Shown: positions 51,447 to 62,106 of the stretch, in pieces
Numbering within the stretch: position 1 is the stretch's first letter
Layout: every line of letters begins with the position of its first letter
The notes under the pieces: generated by a model
Seen by the model: only the letters and a program-made list of their open reading frames with translations
Database searches by the model: none
Told to the model about the DNA's origin: nothing
NCBI RefSeq assembly: GCF_900142275.1
Contig: NZ_FRAI01000005.1
Coordinates: 186,001-250,000, forward strand
DNA: 64,000 nucleotides
Source: Anaerobranca californiensis DSM 14826
GTDB taxonomy: Bacteria; Bacillota; Proteinivoracia; Proteinivoracales; Proteinivoracaceae
Direction of reading: 5' to 3'
Made by a program: the position numbers and the translations under genes

Positions 51447-52796
51447 TTACCTATGAATTAACTCTTTAAAGAATCTACCCCTTTGCTCAAAATTTTGAAA
51501 CTCATCCCAACTAGCACAAGCTGGAGAAAGAAGGACAATATCACCTGGTTGTGCATTTTCCTTTGCTATAGATACCGCTTCTTCAAAGTTTTTTACATGT
51601 AAATAATTACTATACTCTACTTTATTCAAAAAACCTTTAATTCTTTCACCACTTGCACCAAAAAGGATAACTTTTTTACATTTTTCTTTAACTTTATGAA
51701 CTAAAGCTAAAAAATCTTCTCCTTTATCATAACCTCCTAAAAGAAGAGTTACAGGATCTTCAAAGGCCTCTAATGCCTTGATAGTAGAATCACTATTTGT
51801 CCCTTTAGAATCATTGTAATATTTTACACCTTTAATTTCCCCAACATACTCTAAACGGTGTTCCACACCTTTAAAGGTTCGTATACCTTCAATAATAATT
51901 TCATTTGGCAAATTAAATATTTTCCCTACTATTACTCCAGCCAAAATATTTTCCCTGTTGAATTTCCCTAAGATATTAATTATTTCAGTAGAACAAATCA
52001 GTTCTTTACAACTTTCTGTTTTCCAAAAAATATTATTTCCTTCAATATAAGCCCCTTGAAGCACTTCCCTTTCTGCACTAAACCAGTAAATTTTGCCTTT
52101 TGTTTCATCTGAGATCTCCCTACAAATTTTATTATCAAAATTTAAAACAGTATAATCATTGTTATTTTGGTTTAAGAAAATCTTTTTCTTTTGGTTAATA
52201 TAATTTTCATAAGTTTTATGCCGATCTAAATGATCTGGAGAAAAATTCGTTATCACCGAAACATATGGCTTAAATTTAAAAGTACATTCTAATTGAAAAC
52301 TACTCACTTCTGCTATGATGATATCTAAATCCTTTTTATAAATCGTTTCTGCAATAGATACCCCTATATTACCCCCCACTACCGCTCTATAATTAGCTTT
52401 AGCAAATAGATGTCCAATAAAACTAGTAACGGTAGTTTTACCATTTGTTCCAGTAATGGCAACTAAAGGGGCAGAGTTTAAAGAATTTATTAACTCAATA
52501 TCAGAAATTACAGGAATATCTAAAGATAAAGCATATTGAATAAAGGGGATTTCCAATGAAATCCCTGGATTTTTAACTATAAATTCTGGCTTCCGATGGA
52601 GTAGTTCAAAGGGGTGTCTACTTACCACATATTCAATACCTAAATTCTTTAAAATATTTAGATCCTTTTCTAGTTTACTTTCATCTCCCCCATCATTCAC
52701 TATCACTTTAGCCCCTAAATCATGTAGTACTTTAGCAATACCTACCCCTGTTCTCCCTGCACCTACAACTAAAATATATTTACCTTTAAAATCCAC
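51447..52796 (-). CDS. murD: UDP-N-acetylmuramoylalanine-D-glutamate ligase
   Basis: Adds D-Glu to UDP-MurNAc-Ala. The ligase motif [16 protein letters not shown] (about residue 113), the FSPDHLDRH motif and EHRLEYVGEIKGVKYYNDSKGTNSDST are present. Length 449 is standard. GTG start with AGGGGGTG upstream. Between mraY and ftsW in usual order. Confidence 0.97.
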   Translation of the reverse strand: MDFKGKYILVVGAGRTGVGIAKVLHDLGAKVIVNDGGDESKLEKDLNILKNLGIEYVVSRHPFELLHRKPEFIVKNPGISLEIPFIQYALSLDIPVISDIELINSLNSAPLVAITGTNGKTTVTSFIGHLFAKANYRAVVGGNIGVSIAETIYKKDLDIIIAEVSSFQLECTFKFKPYVSVITNFSPDHLDRHKTYENYINQKKKIFLNQNNNDYTVLNFDNKICREISDETKGKIYWFSAEREVLQGAYIEGNNIFWKTESCKELICSTEIINILGKFNRENILAGVIVGKIFNLPNEIIIEGIRTFKGVEHRLEYVGEIKGVKYYNDSKGTNSDSTIKALEAFEDPVTLLLGGYDKGEDFLALVHKVKEKCKKVILFGASGERIKGFLNKVEYSNYLHVKNFEEAVSIAKENAQPGDIVLLSPACASWDEFQNFEQRGRFFKELIHR

Positions 52797-52811
52797 GGTA
52801 ACACCCCCTAC

Positions 52812-53774
52812 CTAATAGCAAAAATACCATATTACTATAGCTAGTATAGAAAATAACAATTGAACACTCCAAAAACTCAAGACTATCTTCCATTCAGACC
52901 AGCCCAAAAGCTCAAAATGATGGTGAATTGGTGACATACGAAAAACCCTTTTACCCGTTGTTTTAAAGGATATTACTTGTATAATAGTTGACAATGCTTC
53001 TATTACAAATATACCACCTAACAAGATCAATAAAAATTCAGTTTTAGTTAAAATTGCCGTTACTACTAACGCCCCTCCCAATGCTAAGGAACCTGTATCT
53101 CCCATAAATAATTTAGCTGGATTTACATTATAAACTAAGAACCCTAATACCCCTCCCAATAAAGCTATACAAAAAATTGCTAAACCTATTTGTTGTTGAG
53201 TAATTGCTATATAAAAAATTCCAGAAATTGAAAAGACAAAGGTTCCTGCTAATAATCCATCTAATCCATCAGTTAAATTAGTAGCATTACTGGTACCTAA
53301 CATAATGAACAAAATGAATGGTAGATAAAAATAACCAAAATCTATATCCCCAATAAAAGGAATCTTAACTATTGTACTGTGATTAATATTGATCAATAAA
53401 AGATATATAACTACTGCAACTATTACTTGTCCTAATAACTTTTCCCTAGCTTTTAAGCCTAGAGATCTTTTTAAAACTACTTTAAGATAGTCATCTAAAA
53501 AACCTATGATACCATATCCAAAAGTTGCTATTAACGGAATATATACAGACCACCCTTTTGGGGCAAATATCATAACTCCTAAAAGGCTAGAGATTAAAAA
53601 TACCAGCCCTCCCATGGTGGGAGTTCCTTTTTTTGCAAAATGCCTTTTAGGACCATCTTCTCTAATACTTTGACCTACTTTCAACCTAGTAAGAAAAGGG
53701 ATTAAAACAGGTGTTAATATGATCGCTGATAAAAAAGATGTTAATGCAGTATATAACAAAACCCTTTCTTCCAT
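52812..53774 (-). CDS. mraY: Phospho-N-acetylmuramoyl-pentapeptide-transferase
   Basis: Membrane enzyme that makes lipid I. About ten hydrophobic segments; catalytic motifs are KKGTPTMGGLVF, NATNLTDGLDGL, MGDTGSLALGG and RMSPIHHHFELLGWSE. Length 320 is standard. AAGGAGG precedes the ATG, which overlaps the murF stop region. Confidence 0.97.
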   Translation of the reverse strand: MEERVLLYTALTSFLSAIILTPVLIPFLTRLKVGQSIREDGPKRHFAKKGTPTMGGLVFLISSLLGVMIFAPKGWSVYIPLIATFGYGIIGFLDDYLKVVLKRSLGLKAREKLLGQVIVAVVIYLLLININHSTIVKIPFIGDIDFGYFYLPFILFIMLGTSNATNLTDGLDGLLAGTFVFSISGIFYIAITQQQIGLAIFCIALLGGVLGFLVYNVNPAKLFMGDTGSLALGGALVVTAILTKTEFLLILLGGIFVIEALSTIIQVISFKTTGKRVFRMSPIHHHFELLGWSEWKIVLSFWSVQLLFSILAIVIWYFCY

Positions 53775-55147
53775 TAAAACTCCTCCTTAATTCTTTCCAC
53801 AATCTGTTCCATTTTTATTCCCCTAGATCCTTTAACTAAAACCGTTGCTCCAGGTATTATTATATCCTTAATATATTCCCTTCCTTGTTGAGAATTAGAA
53901 AATGACAAAAACTCTCCTTTAAATCCTGCATTTAATGCCCCACTTTTGATATATTTTCCATACTGTCCTACTGTTATAATTTTTTCCACACCTATTAAAG
54001 CTGCTTCTTTTCCAACATTAAAATGGGCTTGTTCGGTATAATCTCCTAGCTCCAACATATCCCCTAAAAAGGCTATTTTTATTTTTCCTTTCCCTAAATC
54101 CCCTAATACTTTTAAAGCAGCTTTAGTAGATGTTTCACTAGCATTATAGCAGTCATTTATTAAAGTTATTTCATTTAATGATAATATTTCTGTTCTCATT
54201 CCCGTTAACTGAAGGTCTAAAAGACTTTCCTTAATATCCTTTATATGAATACCAAAATTCAACCCAACTGCAATAGCTGCTAAACAATTATATACATTAT
54301 GTTCACCTAAAAGAGGCAAATGGATAGTTTCATCAATTCCTAAACCTTTAACCTGAAAAACTGTACTATTACCGATTCTATGGATATTTGTTGCATATAA
54401 TTGATTATTTTCCCTTAAACCATATGTGATTATTTTTGGTAAAGTATTAATTAAATTTGTAAGATAAGGGTCATCTCCATTTAAGATTCCTAATCCATCT
54501 GGTTTTAAATGATTAAATATTTCCCCCTTTGCTTTGGCAATATTTTCCTTGGTTTTTAGATTTTCCAAATGAGATTCCCCTATGTTTGTTATTATTCCTA
54601 TATCCGGTTTAGCAATTTTAGATAATACATCTATCTCCCCTAATTGACTCATTCCCATTTCCAATACTGCAAATTCATGGCTTTCATCACAGTTAAGCAA
54701 TGTCAATGGCAAACCTAAATGATTATTTAAGTTCCCTTGTGTTTTTAATGTTTTTCCTTGCACACTAGTTACAGTTGCCACTAAGTCTTTAGTTGTTGTT
54801 TTCCCATTACTTCCTGTAACCCCAATTACCTTCAAATTTAACCCATTACGATAATTACTAGCTAGCTGTTGTAATGCTGTTACATTATCTTTTACTAATA
54901 TAAATTCACATGGCAATTCAGGATCAAAGTATCTCTCATCTTCTATAAAAATACAGCTACTTCCATTTTCAACGGCATTTTTAATATAATCATAACCATT
55001 AACCCTTTCACCTTTAAAGGGAATAAACAGACTGTTAGAAACTGCTTTCCTACTATCAATTACACAATTTGTTACCATTATTTCCCCTTTAGATGATAGC
55101 TTAATCCCATCAACGTACTTAGCAATCACAGAAGTAGTTAAATTCAT
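53774..55147 (-). CDS. murF: UDP-N-acetylmuramoyl-tripeptide-D-alanyl-D-alanine ligase
   Basis: Adds D-Ala-D-Ala to complete the pentapeptide. [17 protein letters not shown] nucleotide motif, [21 protein letters not shown], and the C-terminal [15 protein letters not shown] motif are intact. Length 457. GGAGATTGAGGG precedes the ATG; the first four bases overlap the end of murE. Confidence 0.96.
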   Translation of the reverse strand: MNLTTSVIAKYVDGIKLSSKGEIMVTNCVIDSRKAVSNSLFIPFKGERVNGYDYIKNAVENGSSCIFIEDERYFDPELPCEFILVKDNVTALQQLASNYRNGLNLKVIGVTGSNGKTTTKDLVATVTSVQGKTLKTQGNLNNHLGLPLTLLNCDESHEFAVLEMGMSQLGEIDVLSKIAKPDIGIITNIGESHLENLKTKENIAKAKGEIFNHLKPDGLGILNGDDPYLTNLINTLPKIITYGLRENNQLYATNIHRIGNSTVFQVKGLGIDETIHLPLLGEHNVYNCLAAIAVGLNFGIHIKDIKESLLDLQLTGMRTEILSLNEITLINDCYNASETSTKAALKVLGDLGKGKIKIAFLGDMLELGDYTEQAHFNVGKEAALIGVEKIITVGQYGKYIKSGALNAGFKGEFLSFSNSQQGREYIKDIIIPGATVLVKGSRGIKMEQIVERIKEEF

Positions 55148-56634
55148 TTTCCCTCAATCTCCTTCATTAATTCATAGGCTACTTGTTTGTCATCAAAATC
55201 AAAAACTTTATCCCCTATAATCTGGTAATTCTCATGTCCTTTCCCTACAATTAAAATTATATCACCTTTTTCTGCAAGAATAAGGGCCCTTCTTATAGCT
55301 TCCCTTCTATCGAGTATAATTTGATAATCTTTTTTACTGAATCCTTTTATTATATCTTCAGCAATTTTTTCTGGTTTTTCACTCCTAGGATTATCATTAG
55401 TCACAATTGAGTAATCAGCATATTTCTCGGCAATTTCAGCCATTAGAGGTCTTTTCCCTCTGTCCCTATCACCACCACAACCAAAAACTAACAAAATACG
55501 ATTTTCTTTAATTAATGAGGCAGTTTTAAGGACGTTTTCTAAACCATCAGGGGTATGGGCATAGTCTACAATTACTGTATAATCCCCGGAACTTTTTAAA
55601 ACCTCAAAGCGGCCAGAAACCCCAGTAATATATTTAAAAGCTTCTTTGATTTCTTGTAAAGACATACCTTCTAAAAGGGCGACACTTATAGCAGCTAAAC
55701 AATTATAAATACTAAAATGTCCTATTAAATTTGTTTCAATCATTATACTACCTAACCAACACTTTAATTTGAATTTAGATCCATTAACAGATATTACTAT
55801 TTCTTCAGCTTTTACATCACAATCATTATTTATACCGTATGTCAAAACTTCACATAAACTTACCGATTGAAAATATTCACTATTAGGGTCATCAGCATTT
55901 ATTACGATATATTTACTCTTATTATTTTTAAAACCAAAAGTTCCTAAGGAAGTTAAAAATAATCCCTTTGCCAGACGATAATTTTCAAAGGTTTTATGGA
56001 AGTCCAAATGGTCTTGGGTAATATTGGTAAAAACTGCAATATCAAATTCAGTTCCATTAAGCCTGTTATTTATTATTCCATGGGAAGAAGCTTCCATGAT
56101 AAGATATTGACCATTTTCTTTTACTATTTTATCTGCAAATTGCTGTATAACTACTGGATTAGGAGTGGTGTTTTTAGCTTCATAAATTTTATTATTAAAA
56201 ACATATCCAGTTGTTCCTAAAATCCCTACTTTATTTTTATTACCATAACCTAATAATTTACCAATGAGATGGGTAACAGTAGTTTTTCCATTTGTTCCTG
56301 TTACTCCAACAACATTTAACCTTTGAGTTGGAAAACGATAAAATTTAGCAGCTAATAAACCTAGTGCCTTTGATGTATCCTTTACAGCAATTACTTTATC
56401 TTTTATATTTTTAGGTATTTGGTCTAAATAGCAGTAGTTGATAACTACAGCATTTGCCCCATTATTTAAAGCTTGAGTTATAAAATTATGGCCATCAAAG
56501 GTTGCTCCTTTAACTGCTATAAAGAGATCTCCCGATTTTACTAAACGAGAATCAATACAAATTCCTTCAACATCAATGTTTGCAATATCAGTTTTTACAA
56601 ATCTAAGCCCAGACAATAACTCATTAATTTTCAT
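55144..56634 (-). CDS. murE: UDP-N-acetylmuramyl-tripeptide synthetase
   Basis: Adds the third stem-peptide amino acid. [18 protein letters not shown] is the nucleotide motif; the acceptor pocket [11 protein letters not shown] is present. The specificity motif reads [18 protein letters not shown] is the signature for meso-diaminopimelate as third residue, so the wall is likely A2pm type. ATG 56634 has CAAGGAGG upstream, giving 496 residues. A terminator (56732-56757) separates it from spoVD, so it begins a new transcription unit. Confidence 0.95.
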   Translation of the reverse strand: MKINELLSGLRFVKTDIANIDVEGICIDSRLVKSGDLFIAVKGATFDGHNFITQALNNGANAVVINYCYLDQIPKNIKDKVIAVKDTSKALGLLAAKFYRFPTQRLNVVGVTGTNGKTTVTHLIGKLLGYGNKNKVGILGTTGYVFNNKIYEAKNTTPNPVVIQQFADKIVKENGQYLIMEASSHGIINNRLNGTEFDIAVFTNITQDHLDFHKTFENYRLAKGLFLTSLGTFGFKNNKSKYIVINADDPNSEYFQSVSLCEVLTYGINNDCDVKAEEIVISVNGSKFKLKCWLGSIMIETNLIGHFSIYNCLAAISVALLEGMSLQEIKEAFKYITGVSGRFEVLKSSGDYTVIVDYAHTPDGLENVLKTASLIKENRILLVFGCGGDRDRGKRPLMAEIAEKYADYSIVTNDNPRSEKPEKIAEDIIKGFSKKDYQIILDRREAIRRALILAEKGDIILIVGKGHENYQIIGDKVFDFDDKQVAYELMKEIEGK

Positions 56635-56731
56635 AGTATATCCTCCTTGATTCTCTCTAACTTTATTCCATTTACATTGCATAATTTCTTATTTATTATA
56701 AACCAAAGAAAGCTATTTTTACCACTATCTT

Positions 56732-56757
56732 AAAAAAAGGTTGAGGAAACCTCAACC
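56732..56757 (-). terminator. Terminator between spoVD and murE
   Basis: GGTTGAGG and CCTCAACC form a perfect eight-base-pair hairpin with a three-base loop, followed on the minus strand by seven T. It directly follows the spoVD stop, splitting the division/wall cluster. Confidence 0.88.
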
Positions 56758-58893
56758 CTAGCGTACCAGTGGTGCAAACTCCACTACAATTGTTGTATTA
56801 GCTTTGACTTTTTCTCCAGCTTTTGGCCTTTGATCTACTGCTATGCCGCTTCCCTTAATCTCTATTTGTAAATTTAACAATCCTAAGAGGTCTTTTACTT
56901 CTTTGAGAGATTTCCCTTTGAGATCTGGAACTGTCACTTCTTCAAAATCAGTAGTTTGATTATTACTAGTATAAACAATTACAGTGGAATTAATAGGCAT
57001 TTGAATGCCAGCTTTAGGTGTTTGAGCAATAATATATTCCCCTTCCCCTTCTATTTGAAGGTTAAAACCACTAATTTGTAATGTCCCTATAGCTTCATCA
57101 ATAGTTTGATTCCGTAAATTAGGGATTATTCCTAATTTAGGTGGTTCCTGCTTTATATCCACATTATTTGGTTTTACATTTAATACCTTAAGAATATCAC
57201 CCATTATGTTTCTAAAAATTGGAGCAGCTACTTGTGAACCCCATTGAGGTCCAATGCTAGGTTCATCTACCATAACGTATAATACCACTTGTGGATCCTC
57301 AACTGGAGCAAACCCTATAAAAGATAATATAAATTGACCTGGAAGATACCCGCCAGTTGGACTAATTTTCTGAGCCGTACCTGTTTTACCACCAATTCTA
57401 TAACCCGGTACTGCCCCAAACTTTCCTGATCCATTGATCACAACACTTTCAAGTATATGTATTAGTTCTTTGGAAGTTTCTTCAGAAATTACTCTCCTTA
57501 TAGCTGTAGGTCTATTCTCTTTAACTAACTGCCCTTCTTGATCATAAAATTCTTTAGCAATGTAAGGTTTCATTAATGTACCACCATTAACAACAGCAGA
57601 AACAGCCATCACCTGTTGAATAGGGGTTACAGCATTACCTTGACCAAAAGCTGATACTCCTAGATCAACTAAACTAAAATAACGACTATTGATGTCAAAT
57701 AAAATCCCCGTTTGTTCACCTGGTAAATCTATCCCAGTTTTTTTACCAAAACCAAAGCCGTGGATATACTGAAATAATTTTTCTTTTCCCAGACGCATTC
57801 CCAGCTCTATAAACCCAGGGTTACATGAGTTTTCTGTCACCTCTATAAAAGTTTGCAGCCCATGACCTCCCCGGTATCTAGTCCAACAACCTAATTTTCT
57901 CCCTAATACTTCATAATATCCATCACAATAGTAAGTGTCATAGATAGAAAAGACATTTTCTTCGAGGCCCGCCGCTAAAGTTATAATTTTAAATGTGGAA
58001 CCCGGTTCAAAACTACTAGATATTAAAGGATTTCTCCAATTACTCTGGGGATACAATCCATAATTTCCAGGATCAAAATTAGGCATACTTGCCATCCCTA
58101 AAATTTCCCCAGTATGGGGATTAACGGCGATAGCGGCAGCAGATAATGGAGCATGGTTAATCATAGCTTTCGTTAATTCCCGTTCAATAATATTTTGAAT
58201 TCTACTATCTATAGTTAATATTATATCTAATCCATCTTGAGGTGGAATATATCGTTGAATTCCACCGGGGATTTCTCTACCCCTTGCATCAGATTGATAT
58301 ACTATATTGCCCGGTTTACCCTTTAATTCACTTTCATATTGAAACTCTATACCTTCTAATCCTTCATCAATTCCCACAAAACCTAAAATATGACTTGCAA
58401 AACTACCATTTGGATAAAAACGCTTAGACTCCACTGTCGTTCTAATACCGGGGTAATTTAATTCCACAACTTTTAATGCTACTTCATCCTCTACTTTTCT
58501 TTTAAGATAAACTTGTGAAGCATTTCTAGTCAATCTATCTTTAACAGTCTCTACTTCCATATCTAAAATAGCAGCTAAATTTATAGCCATCTCATCAATA
58601 AGTCCTGGCCTTTTCTTTTCAGCATCTTTGACCATGGATGGTATTACTACAATGGTTTCTGCACTGGCACTTCCCGCTAATAATTGACCATTTCTATCAA
58701 ATATCTGTCCCCTTTGAGGTTGGACTACTAAACTTCTGGTCCATTGATTTTGAGCTTTATTTAAGTATTCTTCACTTTTAAGGAATTGTATCCAAAACAA
58801 TCTTACCATTAACAACAAAAAGAAAAAGGTAAAAATCATGAAAGTTTCTAAAAGCCTTTTTCTTACTTGTAAATTTGATACTCCTTCTTTCAT
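56758..58893 (-). CDS. spoVD: PASTA-domain class B penicillin-binding protein (SpoVD/FtsI type)
   Basis: Transpeptidase that cross-links peptidoglycan at the septum or in the spore cortex. One transmembrane helix (about 15-38), dimerisation domain, then transpeptidase motifs SSFEPGSTFK (active Ser-x-x-Lys), the SxN-type VTENSCNPGF region and KTGTAQK. Two C-terminal PASTA repeats start at LGIIPNLRNQT and VTVPDLKGKS. Length 711 suits SpoVD/PBP2B. Which role it has cannot be settled: no other class B enzyme is in the window. Terminator follows. Confidence 0.92.
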   Translation of the reverse strand: MKEGVSNLQVRKRLLETFMIFTFFFLLLMVRLFWIQFLKSEEYLNKAQNQWTRSLVVQPQRGQIFDRNGQLLAGSASAETIVVIPSMVKDAEKKRPGLIDEMAINLAAILDMEVETVKDRLTRNASQVYLKRKVEDEVALKVVELNYPGIRTTVESKRFYPNGSFASHILGFVGIDEGLEGIEFQYESELKGKPGNIVYQSDARGREIPGGIQRYIPPQDGLDIILTIDSRIQNIIERELTKAMINHAPLSAAAIAVNPHTGEILGMASMPNFDPGNYGLYPQSNWRNPLISSSFEPGSTFKIITLAAGLEENVFSIYDTYYCDGYYEVLGRKLGCWTRYRGGHGLQTFIEVTENSCNPGFIELGMRLGKEKLFQYIHGFGFGKKTGIDLPGEQTGILFDINSRYFSLVDLGVSAFGQGNAVTPIQQVMAVSAVVNGGTLMKPYIAKEFYDQEGQLVKENRPTAIRRVISEETSKELIHILESVVINGSGKFGAVPGYRIGGKTGTAQKISPTGGYLPGQFILSFIGFAPVEDPQVVLYVMVDEPSIGPQWGSQVAAPIFRNIMGDILKVLNVKPNNVDIKQEPPKLGIIPNLRNQTIDEAIGTLQISGFNLQIEGEGEYIIAQTPKAGIQMPINSTVIVYTSNNQTTDFEEVTVPDLKGKSLKEVKDLLGLLNLQIEIKGSGIAVDQRPKAGEKVKANTTIVVEFAPLVR

Positions 58894-58914
58894 GCAAATT
58901 CCCCCACTTTGAGG

Positions 58915-59295
58915 TTAATTACCATTATCACTCCAATTAGATGTGTTTATAATTACAATTTGTTCTGGCTTAGGAGGATGTAAATCTAACTGCTCTGTGG
59001 CTATTTTATCAATCCTTGCTATAGAGCTTAATCTTGCCACTTCTAGCTGCAAATGGTATTTTTCATCCAGCAAATTATTATAAAATGTTTTTTTACTTTG
59101 CAATTCCAAGTTATAGCTATTAATTACTGAACTTCTGTAAATGATTGTCATACCCATAGCCACTAAAGCTAAAATTAACAATCCTGTACTAAGTATAGGA
59201 CTTAAAGTTAATTTTTTTACCTGTCTTCCCTTTTCCCCTTGATAATTTGGTTGCAAATATTGGTAATTAACCCTTTCTTTTTTAGCTGCTACCAT
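58915..59295 (-). CDS. ftsL: Cell division protein FtsL
   Basis: Bitopic divisome protein. A basic head (about 1-32) is followed by one transmembrane helix (about 34-52), then a coiled-coil segment with heptads (NLELQSKKTFYNNLLDEKYHLQLEVARLSS in part) and DKIATEQLDLHPPKPEQIV. Length 126. TTAGGAGG precedes the ATG. Located between rsmH and spoVD as in other Firmicutes. FtsL sequences are poorly conserved, so the call rests on architecture and position. Confidence 0.88.
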   Translation of the reverse strand: MVAAKKERVNYQYLQPNYQGEKGRQVKKLTLSPILSTGLLILALVAMGMTIIYRSSVINSYNLELQSKKTFYNNLLDEKYHLQLEVARLSSIARIDKIATEQLDLHPPKPEQIVIINTSNWSDNGN

Positions 59296-59326
59296 AATGT
59301 ATTCTAACCTCCTAATCTTTAGAACT

Positions 59327-60253
59327 CTATACTTTTTCTGCTATCCTTAACTTTGCACTCCTTGCCCTAGGATTTTGTTCCAATTCTTCTCTAGATGGAA
59401 TTATAGGTTTTTTAGTTATTAATTTTAGTTTTCTCTTATGATTACAAACACAGATTGGGTATTCCCTAGGACATAAACAATCCAGTGTAGCTTCTTTAAA
59501 GATATTTTTCACGATCCTATCTTCTAAAGAATGGAAAGTAATTACACTTATCCTTCCTTTAGGCTTTAACAATTCAATAGCTTTTTTTAACCCTCTTTCT
59601 AGCACTCCCAGTTCATCATTAACTGCAATCCTTATAGCTTGAAAAGTTCTTTTGGCGGGATGGGGACCATCTCCCCTTGCACCTTTAGGAATAGCTTTTT
59701 TGATTACATCTACTAACTGGAAAGTTGTTAAAATAGGCCTATTTTCTACAATAAATTTTGCAATTCTCCTTGCCCATTTTTCTTCACCATACTTTGAAAT
59801 TATCTCAAAGAGCTGCTCTTCAGACCAACCATTAACTATATCTTTAGCTGTCAACTTAGCATCTTGACTCATTCTCATATCTAATGGGGCATTATGATTA
59901 TAACTAAATCCCCTTTCCGGTATATCCAATTGAGGTGAAGATACCCCTAAATCAAATACACAGCCATCAATACCTTCGATATTTAGTTTTTGTAAATAAT
60001 AATCTATTTCAGCAAAATTACCTTTTACCGGTATAAATCTGTTACCTAAATGGGCAAATTTTTCTATATTGTAATCAAGGGCTATTTGATCTTGATCAAT
60101 ACCAATAACTGTACATTTCCCATTTACCCTAGAAAAGATTTCTCTAGTATGTCCTCCTCCCCCTAAAGTACAGTCAACATAAATTCCCTTTTCTTTAACT
60201 TCTAGACCGTCTATAGTTTCTTTCAGTAATACTGTAGTATGTTTAAATTCCAT
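59327..60253 (-). CDS. rsmH: 16S rRNA (cytosine1402-N4)-methyltransferase RsmH
   Basis: Methylates N4 of C1402 in 16S rRNA. The N-terminal [12 protein letters not shown], the SAM motif [16 protein letters not shown], the [11 protein letters not shown] motif and [15 protein letters not shown] are intact, as is the C-terminal [11 protein letters not shown]. Length 308 is standard. TTAGGAGG precedes the ATG. Downstream of mraZ. Confidence 0.97.
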   Translation of the reverse strand: MEFKHTTVLLKETIDGLEVKEKGIYVDCTLGGGGHTREIFSRVNGKCTVIGIDQDQIALDYNIEKFAHLGNRFIPVKGNFAEIDYYLQKLNIEGIDGCVFDLGVSSPQLDIPERGFSYNHNAPLDMRMSQDAKLTAKDIVNGWSEEQLFEIISKYGEEKWARRIAKFIVENRPILTTFQLVDVIKKAIPKGARGDGPHPAKRTFQAIRIAVNDELGVLERGLKKAIELLKPKGRISVITFHSLEDRIVKNIFKEATLDCLCPREYPICVCNHKRKLKLITKKPIIPSREELEQNPRARSAKLRIAEKV

Positions 60254-60273
60254 TTTTTCCTCCTAAGTAACGA

Positions 60274-60705
60274 CTAAATGTCGAAATCCACTATTTTTTC
60301 AGCTATTTCATCAAAGGATTGTTCCGCATCTAAACTATATTTTTCCCAATTTTCTTTACTCCATATCTCAACTCTATTGGATACACCAATAATTACACAA
60401 TCTTTGTTAATTTGAGCAAATTCCCTTAAATTTTGTGGAATTAATATTCTTCCCTGTTTATCTAATTCACATTCAGTAGCCCCTGAAAATAAAAAACGGA
60501 CAAAGGCTCTGGCATCCCCTTTAGTAAGGGGGAGTTTTTTCAATTTTTCTTCCATAATAGCCCATTCATTTTCTGGATATACAAAAAGACAGTTATCCAG
60601 TCCCCGGGTAACTATAAATTTTCTTCCTAAACTATCTCTAAATTTAGCAGGGATAATAACTCTGCCTTTATCATCAATACTATGTTGATATTCACCTAAA
60701 AACAC
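60274..60705 (-). CDS. mraZ: Transcriptional regulator MraZ
   Basis: Binds repeats upstream of its own gene and controls the division/wall cluster. Two SpoVT-AbrB-like MraZ repeats with [14 protein letters not shown] and [14 protein letters not shown]. The GTG at 60705 ([10 protein letters not shown] follows) has GGGGGTGA upstream and gives 143 residues, the family length; the nine-codon extension is rejected. First gene of the cluster. A perfect TATAAT at 60744-60749 on the minus strand lies upstream but its -35 is weak, and no clear repeated TGGGN boxes are visible. Confidence 0.95.
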   Translation of the reverse strand: MFLGEYQHSIDDKGRVIIPAKFRDSLGRKFIVTRGLDNCLFVYPENEWAIMEEKLKKLPLTKGDARAFVRFLFSGATECELDKQGRILIPQNLREFAQINKDCVIIGVSNRVEIWSKENWEKYSLDAEQSFDEIAEKIVDFDI

Positions 60706-60794
60706 AGTTATCACCCCCACTTTCCTCCACATTTCACCACTTAATTATACTTTCTACCCATTTTGTAAAAATCCTGCTTTTTTAAAAAAATATT

Positions 60795-60825
60795 TTAAAA
60801 AGAAAACCAGCCCCTTTAGGGCTGG
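60795..60825 (-). terminator. Terminator after the small zinc-ribbon gene
   Basis: CCAGCCC and GGGCTGG form a seven-base-pair hairpin (60807-60825) followed on the minus strand by TTTTCTTTTT. It separates the zinc-ribbon gene from mraZ. Confidence 0.8.
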
Positions 60826-60856
60826 GAAATAAAGTTTCTTCTATGTTTATACTTTT

Positions 60857-61006
60857 CTACACTACTACTTCGGAGGCATCACTTTCTGTTATCGTACTAA
60901 TTACCCGTTGACCACACTTAGGACATTCAAACTTATTCTCCAGGTGGGCCATCCCTTGTAAACCACAACCTAAACATATAAATTCGATGACATCCACAGT
61001 ATTCAT
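60857..61006 (-). CDS. Small zinc-ribbon protein (49 aa)
   Basis: The frame starts ATGATGAAT at 61009/61006 with GGAGGCGGT upstream; I use the second ATG for spacing. The product has two CxxC pairs (CLGC and CPKC, 17 residues apart) in a zinc-ribbon pattern: FICLGCGLQGMAHLENKFEC then PKCGQRVISTI. The acidic tail ends EVVV. No closer family is recognisable. It lies between mraZ and the membrane-anchored gene and has its own terminator. Function unknown; it may be a nucleic-acid or protein-binding module. Confidence 0.7.
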   Translation of the reverse strand: MNTVDVIEFICLGCGLQGMAHLENKFECPKCGQRVISTITESDASEVVV

Positions 61007-61141
61007 CATACCGCCTCCCTTAAATTTTCCTATTTTTTGTTATTATATATATTCTTCAAAAATACTGAAAATCCTTTTTTGTTAAAATTTTTTCTAATAT
61101 AATTTTATTCTATTATTACCTTTTTCTTTACTCTTTATACC

Positions 61142-62014
61142 TTAATTGTTTTTCCAGAAACTTAAAATTTCAATTTCTTTTAAATCCCTTTCCCTAATAA
61201 ACCGAACAAAATTTTGTCCTGGTTTTAAGTTATCTATTTTAAATTTTATTAATTGATATCCCGGCGATTCATTAAAATATATTCTAATATTATCTCCTTG
61301 TTTTTGAACTGTTTCTACATATCCACCAAAGATATAAATAGAAATCTCTTCATTTTTATTGATTCCCTCTAGAATTTCTAAATTATAACCTTCTTCAGCT
61401 AAAATAGGTTTTACTTGATTATCAACTATAACAAACTTTTCTAAAACTGAATTAGAGGTATATCTATCACCTTCATCGAGAACAAAGAATTTTATAGGTA
61501 TGGAATATATGTAATCTTCCTCTACTAACAATCTTTTTCCTTCTTTATTAACAAATTCATAAGTTACAACACCTTCTTTTAAAATGCTTTTATCAAACCC
61601 TACTAAGTTATACCCTTCCCCCTTTTCTTCAACTACTACTTGAACTAGACTTTTTTCTGGGAAGTATTTAATTTCTTTAACATCAGCCAAAATTGTATAT
61701 ATCCCTATTTTCTCAAAATGATTGATGTTATTTTCACTTAAAGTTTCAATGTTATGTTTTTCTAAAATACTATTATCATAGTTTACTCCTCCCGCAATAA
61801 AATATCGGGGGAATAGACTATCTACCTCTATATCTTTTTGACTATTTTGGATTATTTCTTCAAATTCTATTCTAATGTATCCTTCATTTTTCCCTTTATT
61901 TAAAGTATAGTTAATAATTAATCCCAGTACTCCTATAACAATTAAAATTAATATACAATAGAGCAATATCTTTTTTTTTGTTAAATGGATTACTGCAAAA
62001 TAATATTGTGCCAT
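61142..62014 (-). CDS. Membrane-anchored protein of unknown function (290 aa)
   Basis: A short cytoplasmic N-terminus with KKK leads to one transmembrane helix (about 16-35), followed by about 255 extracytoplasmic residues that look beta-rich, with Val, Ile, Tyr, Glu and Gly. No conserved motif I know is visible. GGGGAGGG precedes the ATG. It is in the same direction as, and just downstream of, tlpA, but a terminator lies between them (62073-62106). Could be an envelope-stress or wall-associated protein; no assignment is made. Confidence 0.75.
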   Translation of the reverse strand: MAQYYFAVIHLTKKKILLYCILILIVIGVLGLIINYTLNKGKNEGYIRIEFEEIIQNSQKDIEVDSLFPRYFIAGGVNYDNSILEKHNIETLSENNINHFEKIGIYTILADVKEIKYFPEKSLVQVVVEEKGEGYNLVGFDKSILKEGVVTYEFVNKEGKRLLVEEDYIYSIPIKFFVLDEGDRYTSNSVLEKFVIVDNQVKPILAEEGYNLEILEGINKNEEISIYIFGGYVETVQKQGDNIRIYFNESPGYQLIKFKIDNLKPGQNFVRFIRERDLKEIEILSFWKNN

Positions 62015-62072
62015 TTTTTTCCCTCCCCTTTCTTTTTATATATATTTATTTATAAAAAGATGACTATAGAAC

Positions 62073-62106
62073 AAAAAAGCATGATTTACAAAGTAAATCA
62101 TGCTTT
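62073..62106 (-). terminator. Terminator after the TlpA-like gene
   Basis: AAGCATGATTTAC and GTAAATCATGCTT type arms form a strong hairpin, followed on the minus strand by TTTTTTG. It ends the ccdA-tlpA unit. Confidence 0.85.
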
